A stretch of DNA of 64,000 nucleotides from CAWJFJ01 sp963800065 (lineage in GTDB: Bacteria; Actinomycetota; Acidimicrobiia; Acidimicrobiales; UBA8190), in the NCBI GenBank assembly GCA_963800065.1, contig CAWCZO010000001.1, positions 10,525 through 74,524 on the forward strand. Reading direction: 5' to 3'. The stretch's first letter is position 1. Every line of letters starts with the position of its first letter. A model generated the notes under the pieces. The model made no database searches. It worked only from the letters and a program-made list of their open reading frames with translations, and had not been told where the DNA came from. Shown here one piece after another: positions 25,878-34,174 of the stretch. The translations under genes were made by a program, and so were the position numbers.

Positions 25878-25910
25878 GTCCCCCGAGTTGTTGATTCGTA
25901 AGAAATATCG
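25878..25910 (+). repeat. Left terminal inverted repeat of the IS630-family element
   Basis: Pairs with 27033-27065 in reverse complement. The outermost bases are GTCCCCC on the left and GTGTCCC on the right. Confidence 0.85.
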
Positions 25911-25976
25911 GTCAACCCGGAATTTTCGTCTCGATCGGCGCGTTCCCGTCGTTGTCAGCAACGATGGGAGACGACG

Positions 25977-27068
25977 ATGCCGCCAAGGGGACGACCGAAG
26001 ACGGAGCTGGTGCTGAGCGACGAGGAGCGTGAAGTCCTCGAACGCCTGACCAGGCGACGCAAGAGCGCGCAGGCACTGGCTCTGCGGGCTCGGATCGTCC
26101 TGGCCTGTGCCACAGGTGCCACCAACCAGGCGGTGGCCGCCGACCTGCGGATCAACAACACCACCGTGGGCAAGTGGCGCCGGCGGTTCGTGGAGAAGCG
26201 CCTCGACGGGTTATTCGACGAACCCCGGCCTGGAGCAGCGCGCACCGTCACAGACGACAAAGTCGAGGCCGTGATCGTGAAGACCCTGGAAGAGAAGCCG
26301 GGCGACGCCACCCATTGGTCCACACGGTCGATGGCCGAAGCCATGGGCATGAGCCAAACGTCGATCAGCTTGATCTGGCGGGCCTTCGGACTACAGCCCC
26401 ATCGGGCCGAGAGCTTCAAACTGTCCACCGACCCGCTGTTCGTGGACAAAGTCAAAGACATCGTGGGCCTCTATCTCGATCCCCCCGAACGGGCCGTGGT
26501 GCTGTGCGTGGACGAGAAGTCCCAGATCCAGGCCCTGGCCCGCTTCCGACCGATCTTGCCCATGATGCCCGGCACTCCCGAACGACGCAGCCACGATTAC
26601 ATCCGCCACGGCACCACATCGCTGTTCGCAGCCCTCGACATGGCCACCGGCAAGGTCATCGGCTCGCTGCACCGGCGCCACCGAGCCGTCGAGTTCAAGA
26701 AGTTCCTGGTGCGTATCGACGAAGAGGTTCCCGAGAACCTCGAGGTCCATCTCATTCTCGACAACTACGCCACCCACAAGACCCCTGACATTCAGAGGTG
26801 GTTGTTGCGCCACCGCCGGCTCCATCTTCACTTCACACCGACATCCGGGTCGTGGTTGAACATGGTCGAACGTTGGTTCGGCGAGTTGACCACCAAGAAG
26901 ATCAAGCGAGGTGCCCACACCAACGTGCAGAACCTCGAGCGTGACATCCGCGACTGGATCGTCCTGTGGAACGACGACCCCCGGCCCTACGTCTGGGTCA
27001 AAACCGCCGATCAGATCCTCGCTTCAATCGCACGATATTGCGAGCGAATCAGCAACTCGGGACACTAG
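25977..27068 (+). CDS. IS630-family transposase
   Basis: A 363-residue DDE transposase. The N-terminal half is a paired helix-turn-helix region (NQAVAADLRINNTTVGKWRRRF) followed by a second winged-helix segment. The catalytic acids are in VVLCVDEKSQ (first Asp), LILDNYATHK (second Asp) and SWLNMVERWFGEL (Glu). The reading frame reaches the last base of the element. The stop codon TAG consists of the duplicated target TA plus the next flanking G. The frame is complete, so the enzyme may be active. ATG 25977 is the only good start between the left repeat and the helix-turn-helix. Confidence 0.93.
   Translation: MPPRGRPKTELVLSDEEREVLERLTRRRKSAQALALRARIVLACATGATNQAVAADLRINNTTVGKWRRRFVEKRLDGLFDEPRPGAARTVTDDKVEAVIVKTLEEKPGDATHWSTRSMAEAMGMSQTSISLIWRAFGLQPHRAESFKLSTDPLFVDKVKDIVGLYLDPPERAVVLCVDEKSQIQALARFRPILPMMPGTPERRSHDYIRHGTTSLFAALDMATGKVIGSLHRRHRAVEFKKFLVRIDEEVPENLEVHLILDNYATHKTPDIQRWLLRHRRLHLHFTPTSGSWLNMVERWFGELTTKKIKRGAHTNVQNLERDIRDWIVLWNDDPRPYVWVKTADQILASIARYCERISNSGH
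27033..27065 (-). repeat. Right terminal inverted repeat of the IS630-family element
   Basis: Reverse-complement partner of 25878-25910. It lies inside the 3' end of the transposase gene, which ends exactly at the element boundary. Confidence 0.85.
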
Positions 27069-27082
27069 AGAAACCTCAGGTA

Positions 27083-27108
27083 AGAGCCCTCCCAGCCGGG
27101 AGGGCTCT
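27083..27108 (+). terminator. Strong hairpin, probable terminator
   Basis: A perfect 11-bp stem (AGAGCCCTCCC/GGGAGGGCTCT) with loop AGCC and no T-tract. It lies 15 bases beyond the IS element and would have lain just past the tRNA-fMet gene before the insertion, so it may originally have ended tRNA transcription. Confidence 0.55.
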
Positions 27109-27185
27109 GCTGCTTCCGAAGGGCCATGCCTCCTTCTGTCCCTACCGTTCGGCCCGATCGGGAACGGCGGGTACCGTCGTCGTGG

Positions 27186-28008
27186 GTGGCCGTCCTTTAC
27201 GAGGCAACGCTGACTCCGTCAAAGATCGAACTGCTCCGGGAGTGGGTTCCGGCTCATCCCTGGCTCGGCGATGCCGACACATCTGCTATCGAGGCGGTGG
27301 GCACGTACCGCTTTGACGATCCCGATGGCGAGGTCGGGGTAGAGACCCACCTGCTACGAACGACGGACGGTCGGATCCTCCAGGTTCCGCTCACATACCG
27401 AGGTTCGCCTTCGATAGACGCCGAGTTCTCGCTCATTGGCACAATGCAGCACTCGGTGCTCGGCGAACGGTGGGGTCTATGACGGCTGCGGTGACCCGGT
27501 TTACGTGAGGGCCCTGGCAACGACCATTCTGTGCGGGGGTACTGGGGCTTGGCTTGAGGTTGTAACCAACTCAGGGCGCGAGTGGCGACGTGCGACGACC
27601 GTGGTGTCTGGGAGCGGACCCCCAGACTCTGCGATACCGGCCGTAGGTGCGGTGACCTATTCGAACGAGGAGACAACAACCGTCATGAGGACAGAGCATC
27701 TCGAATTGGTCGTGTTCCGTATCATCGACCCGCGACCTGGGGACTGCGCCCACGGCGGTATGCATAGCCTCGTAGGGACGTGGCCCGGGCACGATACGCC
27801 AGCATTTGCTCGCACTCGCCCGGGCCATCTGAGCGCCTCGGTCAAGAACAGCAACAGGCGGCTTGTCTCGAGTTGGAGCAGGCAAGCACGGCTCCGGACC
27901 GGCGCACTATATTATTGGGCGTTCGGGCGGAAGGTGTTTCTTCCATGGGTGCAACGGACCAGTTGCCTAAATGATCGATTCCCGAGGGTCGTCAGTGGCC
28001 GGAGGTGA
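27186..28008 (+). pseudogene. Frameshifted maltokinase N-terminal-cap-like gene
   Basis: From GTG 27186 the frame encodes VAVLYEATLTPSKIELLREW, RFDDPDGEVGVETHLLR and LIGTMQHSVLGERW, the pattern of small actinobacterial proteins related to the maltokinase N-terminal cap. At 27471-27474 (GGGG) the frame stops. Reading one base on continues the homology as VYDGCGDPVYVRALATTILCGG and, later, ELVVFRII and VGTWPGHDTP. One extra G therefore breaks the gene. The second frame then runs to 28008 with an unfamiliar tail. It lies in the tRNA island and has lower GC than the chromosome. Family identity is from memory and moderate. Confidence 0.6.
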
Positions 28009-28258
28009 TGCGCGATCGCCGGCCGGCCCGTTGGCTGTTTTGGTCGTACCGCATGAGCAGTGCTCCTCGTGCGGAGAGGACGGCAGTCCCCCCAACCACC
28101 TGACCCAACCTGATGAGCCGGGACTGGAACCTCCCAGGCCGGTTATCGACCAAGCGTCTGAGAAGTACCCATCGCGGACGCTCTCGTTGCGTCTTCTACC
28201 AACCCCACATCTACGGAGACTGTTCGGTTACGTCGTCTAGCGGCATTGGAGCCTCGAC
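28009..28258. other. Intergenic stretch inside the island
   Basis: About 250 bases of mixed composition. A short frame at 27971-28240 has no ribosome-binding site and no recognisable pattern. The end of the gap carries TTGGAG before the next ATG. Nothing else is seen. Confidence 0.4.
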
Positions 28259-30898
28259 ATGCTTGGACTCATCGGAAGTCGTCATGGTCAGGTCCTCACG
28301 ATTGGGGTCGCATGTGTGGCGCTTTCTGCGTTCGCATCACCCGTCCGCGCCTTTGCATCCGTACCGCACAGGCGGGCTAGTGCTGCCCTCGCCCAGGGGG
28401 CCGGCACGGCCGTCGATGTCTCAAGTTGTTCCGAGAAGGCCCTCGTGTCGGCGATCGCCAGTGCCAAGGGCAATCCGGTCGACTACAGCGTGCCATGTAT
28501 CGGCAGCGATACGTGGGTGACCTTCACGAAAGCCATCACCGTCACGGCGAAGGCGCCGGTCGACATCAATGCCGACGGCAACACCGTCGACTTCAACGGC
28601 GGGTACGGCGTTACCCCCACCCAGCTGTTCGTCGTGAATGGCGGCACACTCACCCTGAGCGGAATTGATCTGGAGTATGCGGCCGACGATGCCAAGGCGG
28701 GCAAGGCGGGCAAGGCGGGCAAGGCCGGAACCGATGGCACCACGGGGTCAGACGGTGATCCCGGTGGACCCGGAGACGACGGAGCCCCAGGCGGTAACGG
28801 AGGTGCTGGCGCGAAGGGGAAGGCCGGAAAGACGGCCAAGGGGGGTGCGATCCTCGTCGCCGCTAGCGGCAGCGTGACGCTGGACAACGACACCTTCAAC
28901 GACGACAGCGCCATCGGCGGCGCAGGGGGAGCTGGAGGCAACGGCGGCATCGGCGGCTACGGCGGCAACGGCGGCAACGGCGGGCCGGGCACGACGGGCA
29001 ACGGCGGCAATGGTGGTGGTGGCGGACAGGGCGGCAATGGTGGCAAGCCTGCAGCCGGCGGTGCGGGAGGTTCAGCCTATGGGGGCGCTGTCTACAACGC
29101 CGGATCCCTTACCCTCGACGGGTGTGAGTTCTCCGAGGACTCCGCGCAAGGCGGTGTGGGCGGCCACGGAGGCGGTGACTACGGCGGTTTCTCAGGCGAC
29201 GGTGGCGAGGGCGGCAACGGTGGCGATGGAGGCATCGGCGCTGCCGGCACCTCCGGACAGGACGCGGGCCCAACAACCGGGTCCTCTGGGGGCAGCGGAT
29301 TGACCGGCTCGCCCGGAGGTGACGAGGGCGCCAACGCCAGCGCGGGCACGAACGCTGCTGGTGCCGCAGGGGGGGCCGGCGGTTCGGCTTTTGGAGGGGC
29401 GATCTACAACACCGGGACGCTCAGCGTGGAGGACGCTGGGTTCGCCGACAACTCCTCCACCGGGGGAGCCGGCGGCGGAGGTGGTCCCGGTGGAGGAGGC
29501 CAGGGCGGCTACGTGGGTGGAGGGGGCAGCGGTGACAGCGCATCCAGTGGACAGGGTGGTGGTGGTGGCTCCGGCGGCAGTGGTGGCTACTTCGATCTAG
29601 AGACCGACCAGACGTTTGAAGGCTCTGGTGGAAGCGGCGGTGGCGGCTCGACCGGAGGTAACGGGCAGGTCGGTGGCAGCGGGTCGATCGGTGCTCCCGG
29701 CGGCATCGGAGGTGCAGGTGGTGCGGGAGGCGGGGGTGCGATCGCCACGGGCACGACCGGCTCGATCACCGTGAACGGTTCCAATGCGAACGGGGACGGC
29801 GCCTATGGTGCACCGGGAGGTGCCGGCGGCAGCGGCGGTCCTGGCGGTCCCGGCGGTAACGGAGGGACCGGAGGCACCGGTGGGGGCGGTGGTCAAGGCG
29901 GCAGCGGGAACTACGGGGGTGAGGGCGCTCAGGGTGGCAATGCCGGTAGCGCTGGTGACAGCGCTCTTGGAGCACCCGGAGCGCAGGCGGGGGCGGGCGC
30001 CAAGGGTGGGGCGGGCGGCGCTGCCTACGGCGGCTCCATCGATGCCCTCGACAGCGCATCGTTGACGGGCGATACGTTCACGTCCGAATCGGCGGATGCC
30101 GGCAGCGGGGGCGGAGGAGGCGCCGGTGGCACCGGCGGAGGCAGCGGCGCTGGTGGCAATGGCGGCTCGGGCGGCTCGGGCGGCAGCGGTGGCGGAGGAT
30201 CCAGTGGTGGCGCGGCGGGGGATAGCGCCGGAGGCGGCGATGCTTCGGGCGGCGGACCGGCTGCTAACGGCGCTATCGGCGGTGCCGCAGGAGCCGGCGG
30301 CCTGGCTCTGGGCGGCGCGGTCTACGACTTCGCCAGTGCCCTCTTCGTAGACGACACCTTCTCAAGCGACGCGGCGAAAGCCGGTAACGGTGGCAGCGGC
30401 GGCGGCGGAGGCACCGGTGGGACCGCCGACACCGGCTTTTTCTTCAGCGGCGGGAACGGCGGAAGCGGCGGCGGTGGTGGCGGTGGTGGTGTTCCGAACG
30501 GTGGCGCCACCGCTGGTGGCAGTGGCGGGCCTGGCGGCAACGGTGGCCATGGTGGCAACGGTGGTGCCGGTGGTGCCGGTGGTGCCGGTGGCAACGCCGA
30601 GGGAGGTGCCGACTTCAATGCCAACACTGCGCCGTCGCTCTCGACGGATACCTTCTCCGTCGACAGCGTCCTGGCCGGTACAGGTGGCGCTGGTGGCGCC
30701 CTTGGCCCGATTGACCCCGCCCTCGCCGATGGCGGCGGCGGCGGTGCGGGAGGAAGTGGCGGCCTCTACGGTGACGGCAGCGGATATGCCCCTAGTGGTA
30801 CGAGTGGCAGCGCTGGCACCAATGGCACTGCCGGCGCCGCAGGAATAGCCGGAATTGGTGGTTCGCCGGGTGCAGCAACGTTCATCGATCACAATTGA
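28259..30898 (+). CDS. Large secreted glycine-rich protein with collagen-like, PGRS-like and beta-helix repeats
   Basis: An 879-residue protein. Residues 1-35 are a signal peptide. Residues 45-140 form a small non-repetitive domain with strand-rich segments. About 15 Gly-X-Y triplets follow (from GKAGKAGKAG to about 28,840). The rest has seven units spaced about 240-336 bases apart. Each has a short strand module (GGAILVAASGSVTLDNDTF, GGAVYNAGSLTLDGCEF, GGAIYNTGTLSVEDAGF and variants) followed by 70-90 residues of GGxGG repeats. The modules resemble GGA[IV]/FxxN rungs of Pmp-type beta-helices and the spacers resemble mycobacterial PGRS. No LPxTG or C-terminal membrane anchor is visible. Probably exported and surface-associated. 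TTGGAG precedes the ATG. Confidence 0.7.
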   Translation: MLGLIGSRHGQVLTIGVACVALSAFASPVRAFASVPHRRASAALAQGAGTAVDVSSCSEKALVSAIASAKGNPVDYSVPCIGSDTWVTFTKAITVTAKAPVDINADGNTVDFNGGYGVTPTQLFVVNGGTLTLSGIDLEYAADDAKAGKAGKAGKAGTDGTTGSDGDPGGPGDDGAPGGNGGAGAKGKAGKTAKGGAILVAASGSVTLDNDTFNDDSAIGGAGGAGGNGGIGGYGGNGGNGGPGTTGNGGNGGGGGQGGNGGKPAAGGAGGSAYGGAVYNAGSLTLDGCEFSEDSAQGGVGGHGGGDYGGFSGDGGEGGNGGDGGIGAAGTSGQDAGPTTGSSGGSGLTGSPGGDEGANASAGTNAAGAAGGAGGSAFGGAIYNTGTLSVEDAGFADNSSTGGAGGGGGPGGGGQGGYVGGGGSGDSASSGQGGGGGSGGSGGYFDLETDQTFEGSGGSGGGGSTGGNGQVGGSGSIGAPGGIGGAGGAGGGGAIATGTTGSITVNGSNANGDGAYGAPGGAGGSGGPGGPGGNGGTGGTGGGGGQGGSGNYGGEGAQGGNAGSAGDSALGAPGAQAGAGAKGGAGGAAYGGSIDALDSASLTGDTFTSESADAGSGGGGGAGGTGGGSGAGGNGGSGGSGGSGGGGSSGGAAGDSAGGGDASGGGPAANGAIGGAAGAGGLALGGAVYDFASALFVDDTFSSDAAKAGNGGSGGGGGTGGTADTGFFFSGGNGGSGGGGGGGGVPNGGATAGGSGGPGGNGGHGGNGGAGGAGGAGGNAEGGADFNANTAPSLSTDTFSVDSVLAGTGGAGGALGPIDPALADGGGGGAGGSGGLYGDGSGYAPSGTSGSAGTNGTAGAAGIAGIGGSPGAATFIDHN

Positions 30899-31277
30899 CC
30901 GAGGCAACCCTGCGACCAGCCGGGGACAAGCTCGAGCCTCCGGGGATCCCAGGCGGGATCAGAAAGGAGGGGAGCTGGAGTCAGGTCGGGAGTCGATTAT
31001 TACAACAACGGTTAGTACAACTCAGAGAATCTGGAAGTAGTCAGCTGGATTACGTGGACCCGAGGTCGAGTTGAGGAGCACGCCGCAGACGGATCAAGTC
31101 TCGATGGACGGCGGTCAACGCTCTCATAACCCGAAGGTCGGAGGTTCAAATCCTCCCCCCGCCACCAGGGCCTTTTTCTTTCCCGTGACCACTTCGTTCA
31201 CGATGCTCAGTCACTGCGTACCGGAGAGCCCGAGGCGGTTCTTCGGTTCCGTCGGTTCACCTTCTGGGCTACGCCAG
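30899..31277. other. Island right end, attachment-site copy and intergenic DNA
   Basis: The 379 bases hold the AT-richer end of the island (about 30,950-31,070), the right tRNA fragment (31,123-31,168) followed by a T-rich stretch, and about 100 bases before the convergent oxidoreductase stop. No coding frame looks real. Confidence 0.5.
31123..31168 (+). repeat. Right attachment copy: 3' fragment of tRNA-fMet with encoded CCA
   Basis: Bases 31123-31165 repeat 25833-25875 exactly, and the sequence continues CCA to 31168. The fragment lacks the 5' half and cannot fold as a tRNA. The encoded CCA, absent from the intact copy, suggests this was the chromosome's original 3' end. Confidence 0.85.
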
Positions 31278-32198
31278 TCAGGGTTCGAGGACGATCTTGC
31301 CGAGCGTATGACGCTGCTCGAGATCTCGGTAGGCCTCGCGCACCTCGGTCAGGGGATAGGTCCTAGCGATGGGAATCTCGAGACGTCCCTGGGCGATCAA
31401 GCCGGCCAGCTCCTCCAACGCATCGGTGGTGGCGGCAGCGGCGCTGCCGTCGGTCTTGGCCCCGTATTCCTGGGCCGCCGTCCGGTCGATGATGGTGTCG
31501 ATACGGTCGGGCGCCACACCCAAGCCGACGGCCATTTCGACGTACCCGCCTCCGAAGGTGTCGATGAAGGCATCGACGTGACCGTCGCTCGCCTTCCTGA
31601 TGCGCTCGGCCACCCCGTCGCCGTAGGCCACCGGAATCACGCCGTGAGCGGCGAGCCAGTCATGATGGCCATCGCTGGCCAGGCCGATCACGGTGGCACC
31701 GGCGTGGACGGCCAGCTGCACGGCCAGCGAACCGACCCCGCCCGCCGCCCCTGACACGACCACGGTGTCCCCCTTGGCCAGGTTCACCGCCCGCACGGCG
31801 GCGTAGGCGGTCGTTCCCACCACGAACAGCGAGCCGGCGACATCCCACGGCACGTTGCCCGGGCGAGCCACCAGGTTGCCGACATCGGCCACCACGAACT
31901 CAGCGTGGCTGCTTCTGGTCTCGACGAAACCGAGGAGGTCATCTCCCACCGCGAACCGGGTCACGTCGGGGCCGATCTCGGCCACGATGCCGGCCAAGTC
32001 ACTTCCCTCGCCCGAGGGGAAGGTCGCCGGCCATATGGAGTGCAGCAACCCTTTGCGGATGGAAGCCTCGCCCGGGTTGATACCGGCCGCCATGACCTTG
32101 ACGAGGACCTGCCCGGGACCGGGGACCGGGCGAGGCACGTCCACGATCTTCAGGACGTCTATATCGCCATACTCGTCGAATCTCACCGCCAGTGGCAT
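31278..32198 (-). CDS. Zinc-free quinone-oxidoreductase/alcohol-dehydrogenase-like (MDR) protein
   Basis: A 306-residue medium-chain reductase. The N-terminal GroES-like part has PGPGQVLVKVMAAGINPGEASIRKG, then GEGSDLAGIVAEIG. The Rossmann part has VVVSGAAGGVGSLAVQLA, the NADPH-binding AAGGVG motif of the zeta-crystallin/quinone reductase group. Zinc-ligand cysteines are absent. Likely an NADPH-dependent reductase of quinones or enones; the substrate is unknown. ATG 32198 is chosen because GGAAGGAG lies just upstream; an open frame to 32351 lacks such support. It is the first gene right of the tRNA island. Confidence 0.85.
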   Translation of the reverse strand: MPLAVRFDEYGDIDVLKIVDVPRPVPGPGQVLVKVMAAGINPGEASIRKGLLHSIWPATFPSGEGSDLAGIVAEIGPDVTRFAVGDDLLGFVETRSSHAEFVVADVGNLVARPGNVPWDVAGSLFVVGTTAYAAVRAVNLAKGDTVVVSGAAGGVGSLAVQLAVHAGATVIGLASDGHHDWLAAHGVIPVAYGDGVAERIRKASDGHVDAFIDTFGGGYVEMAVGLGVAPDRIDTIIDRTAAQEYGAKTDGSAAAATTDALEELAGLIAQGRLEIPIARTYPLTEVREAYRDLEQRHTLGKIVLEP

Positions 32199-32344
32199 GG
32201 GACGCTCCTTCCTCTCATGACGATGGGCCAACCTCGTCGGGGGCTCGTTCATTCCCGGCGACCCAGCAGCGATCGTCAGAGAGGCGTCCTGCTGGGAGTC
32301 CGCTTCTTTGAGTGGAATGCCGAGCGCAATGTCATGCTCTAAGG

Positions 32345-33211
32345 GTGGCAACTCCGTGGCACGGGCGGCTACGTGGCAGAAGGCGGGCGCTAGGCGTTTT
32401 GGTCATCGGGGCGGGGCTGGCCTCGTGCTCGACCCCGGCATCGAAAGCGATGCCACCCGCCCCGTCGACGTCCCTGGCGACCACGACGACATTGCCGACA
32501 TTGACCGTGCCCTCGACCACAGACCCGGAACAGAGGGTGCCACCCACCAACGACAAGGCCAGCTTGACGATCAGCGCGACCAATGTGTACGTCGGCGAAG
32601 AGGTAACCGTCAGCGGAACGTTGTGTACCCCTGGCCATTGGGGTACCGCCATCTTGACGCAAGGTCTGGACGCCCCCTCCGTCTTCGACACCACCCTCGG
32701 CCTCTATGACGGCGAAGAGGACTTCATCACCAGTTCCGGGAACAGCGCTGGAGGTGTCGCCGGAAGCGACAGCCGATGGACGATGACCGTCACGGTCCCC
32801 ATGGTGGCCCCCGGGCCGGCGACCCTGGCGGCATCGTGTGCGCCGAGCGAAGGCGATAGCGCCTTCTTGGACGACTTCGTCTACCCCGCCGTAACGGTCG
32901 AAGTCTCGACGGCGTTCCGGTTGGACGTCGAGCCGGGCACAACGGTGCCGCCGGGCACATCGCTGACGGTCGAACCGACCGGCGGAAACTGTCCCGAGGT
33001 CTCGAGCCCCGAGGTCTACCTGTATTCGGGGTCACATGTTCAACTGGCGTACGGGTCACTCACGGCAGGCGAAGAGCCGACCGCATGGCAGGCGACCGTG
33101 GTGGTCCCGATGGGACTGACACCAGGGCAATATCAGCTGGAAGCCGATTGTGTCTACAGCCGAGGCATGGTTCTGGGCTCCTACGCCCCGACCATCATTT
33201 CCGTCTCGTAG
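32345..33211 (+). CDS. Putative lipoprotein, unknown function
   Basis: About 288 residues. A basic N-terminus and LGVLVIGAGLASCS form a signal peptide with lipobox LASC, so the mature protein should be lipid-anchored. A Pro/Thr-rich linker follows (TTTTLPTLTVPSTT). Two strand-rich domains then have similar patterns (ISATNVYVGEEVTVSGTLC and VEPGTTVPPGTSLTVEP), probably Ig-like, each with a cysteine pair. GTG 32345 is a likely start, and an earlier GTG at 32312 is also in frame. It is divergent from the reductase and convergent with folD copy 2. No specific family is recognised. Confidence 0.65.
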   Translation: MATPWHGRLRGRRRALGVLVIGAGLASCSTPASKAMPPAPSTSLATTTTLPTLTVPSTTDPEQRVPPTNDKASLTISATNVYVGEEVTVSGTLCTPGHWGTAILTQGLDAPSVFDTTLGLYDGEEDFITSSGNSAGGVAGSDSRWTMTVTVPMVAPGPATLAASCAPSEGDSAFLDDFVYPAVTVEVSTAFRLDVEPGTTVPPGTSLTVEPTGGNCPEVSSPEVYLYSGSHVQLAYGSLTAGEEPTAWQATVVVPMGLTPGQYQLEADCVYSRGMVLGSYAPTIISVS

Positions 33212-33251
33212 AGCAGCCTGAAGAGATCAGACGCCGACGTGCGGAAGAGAC

Positions 33252-34142
33252 TCAGGACCCTTGTCCGTTGACGCCGGGATCCGTCCGCGCCCAGGCGGCA
33301 TCGACGGTCTGGTCGAGGAGTACGGCGATCGTCATCGGTCCCACACCGCCCGGTACCGGAGTGATGCGCGAGGCGACCCCGAGGGCTTCGTCGAAGGCGA
33401 CGTCTCCGATGTTGTCCTTGTTGTATCCGGCGTCCACGATCACGGCATCGCGCCTCAGCCATGAGCCCAGGACGAAACGCGGCCGACCCACGGCGGCCAC
33501 GACGAGATCACCCGAACGCACCACGTCGGGGAGGTTCTCGGTGTGCGAATGACAGTAGGTGACGGTGACGTTCCTGCCCAGCAGCAGCATGCCGACCGGT
33601 AGACCGAGGATGGGACTGCGGCCGATGACGACGGCGTGCCGACCGGCGAGCTCCACGCCGTAGGCGTCCAGGAGGCGCAGGATCCCCTCGGGCGTGCAGG
33701 ACCTGAACCCCTCGGTTCCCATGGCCATGGCGGCGAATGAGTGCAAGGTCACGCCGTCGACGTCCTTGGCCGGGGTGATGGCCTCGAAGGCGGCCCGCTC
33801 GTCGATGGCGGCCGGGACCGGGTGCTGGAGGAGGATGCCGTCGACCGAGTCGTCGTCTGACAGGATCTTGATCGTCTCGACCAGCTCAGCGGTCGTGATG
33901 GTGTCCGGCAATTGCACCAGCCGGGAGTCGATCCCGGCTGCGGCCGAGCGCTTCTGCTTCATTTTGAAGTACGTCATCGACGCCCGGTCCGCCCCGACCA
34001 GCACCCCCGCTAGGCACGGCCGACGGCCGGTGAGACGGGCGAGGTCGGCGGCCCGAACGGCGGCCCCCTCGGCGATGGCGGCGGCCACGGCGGTGCCGTA
34101 CATGAGCCGAGGGTCCAGGTCGCCGGTCGCCCGCTCTGTCAT
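33252..34142 (-). CDS. FolD-family methylenetetrahydrofolate dehydrogenase (diverged second copy)
   Basis: A 296-residue FolD paralogue. The catalytic Lys is present in TYFKMKQKRSAAAGI, as are KDVDGV, the nucleotide loop GRSPILGLP and PVPGGVGPMTIAVLL. The folate-site segment normally VQLPLP reads LLQHPVP, and KDVDGFHP reads KDVDGVTLHS, so activity or specificity may differ from copy 1 (960-1826), which keeps the standard residues. Its neighbours are a lipoprotein gene and an FkbM methyltransferase, not folate genes, which points to an accessory role or horizontal gain. GGAG precedes ATG 34142. Confidence 0.88.
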   Translation of the reverse strand: MTERATGDLDPRLMYGTAVAAAIAEGAAVRAADLARLTGRRPCLAGVLVGADRASMTYFKMKQKRSAAAGIDSRLVQLPDTITTAELVETIKILSDDDSVDGILLQHPVPAAIDERAAFEAITPAKDVDGVTLHSFAAMAMGTEGFRSCTPEGILRLLDAYGVELAGRHAVVIGRSPILGLPVGMLLLGRNVTVTYCHSHTENLPDVVRSGDLVVAAVGRPRFVLGSWLRRDAVIVDAGYNKDNIGDVAFDEALGVASRITPVPGGVGPMTIAVLLDQTVDAAWARTDPGVNGQGS

Positions 34143-34174
34143 CAGGCGCTCCGACCTCGTCGTGATCTGTGCAC

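Larger units (their letters stand above)
25878..27065 (+). mobile_element. IS630-family insertion sequence
   Basis: A 1188-base element flanked by TA on both sides (25876-25877 and 27066-27067), the target duplication of the IS630/Tc1 group. The 33-base imperfect terminal inverted repeats are 25878-25910 and 27033-27065, matching at 26 of 33 positions and sharing CCCGAGTTG, TGATTCG and AATATCG. It contains one transposase gene. It inserted 3 bases beyond the tRNA-fMet discriminator base, separating the tRNA from its downstream sequence. Confidence 0.88.
25876..31122. mobile_element. Genomic island integrated at the initiator tRNA gene
   Basis: About 5.25 kb lies between two exact 43-base copies of the tRNA 3' half. 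The left copy completes a functional tRNA and the right copy is a stranded fragment followed by an encoded CCA, probably the original gene end. Contents are an IS630-type insertion, a frameshifted maltokinase-cap-like gene, and a large glycine-rich secreted protein. Stretches near 27.5-28.25 kb and 30.95-31.07 kb are visibly richer in A+T than the flanks. No integrase, excisionase or replication gene is seen, so the island is either a decayed remnant or was mobilised in trans. Confidence 0.75.

Noticed and set aside
27971..28240. Possible 89-residue gene
   Set aside because: No ribosome-binding site, no -10 at the leaderless distance, unusual composition, and overlap with the tail of a broken gene.
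28680..30860. CRISPR-like or tandem DNA repeats
   Set aside because: Repetition follows codons for Gly, Ala, Asn and Ser in one reading frame. Units vary in length and no fixed repeat/spacer structure is present.
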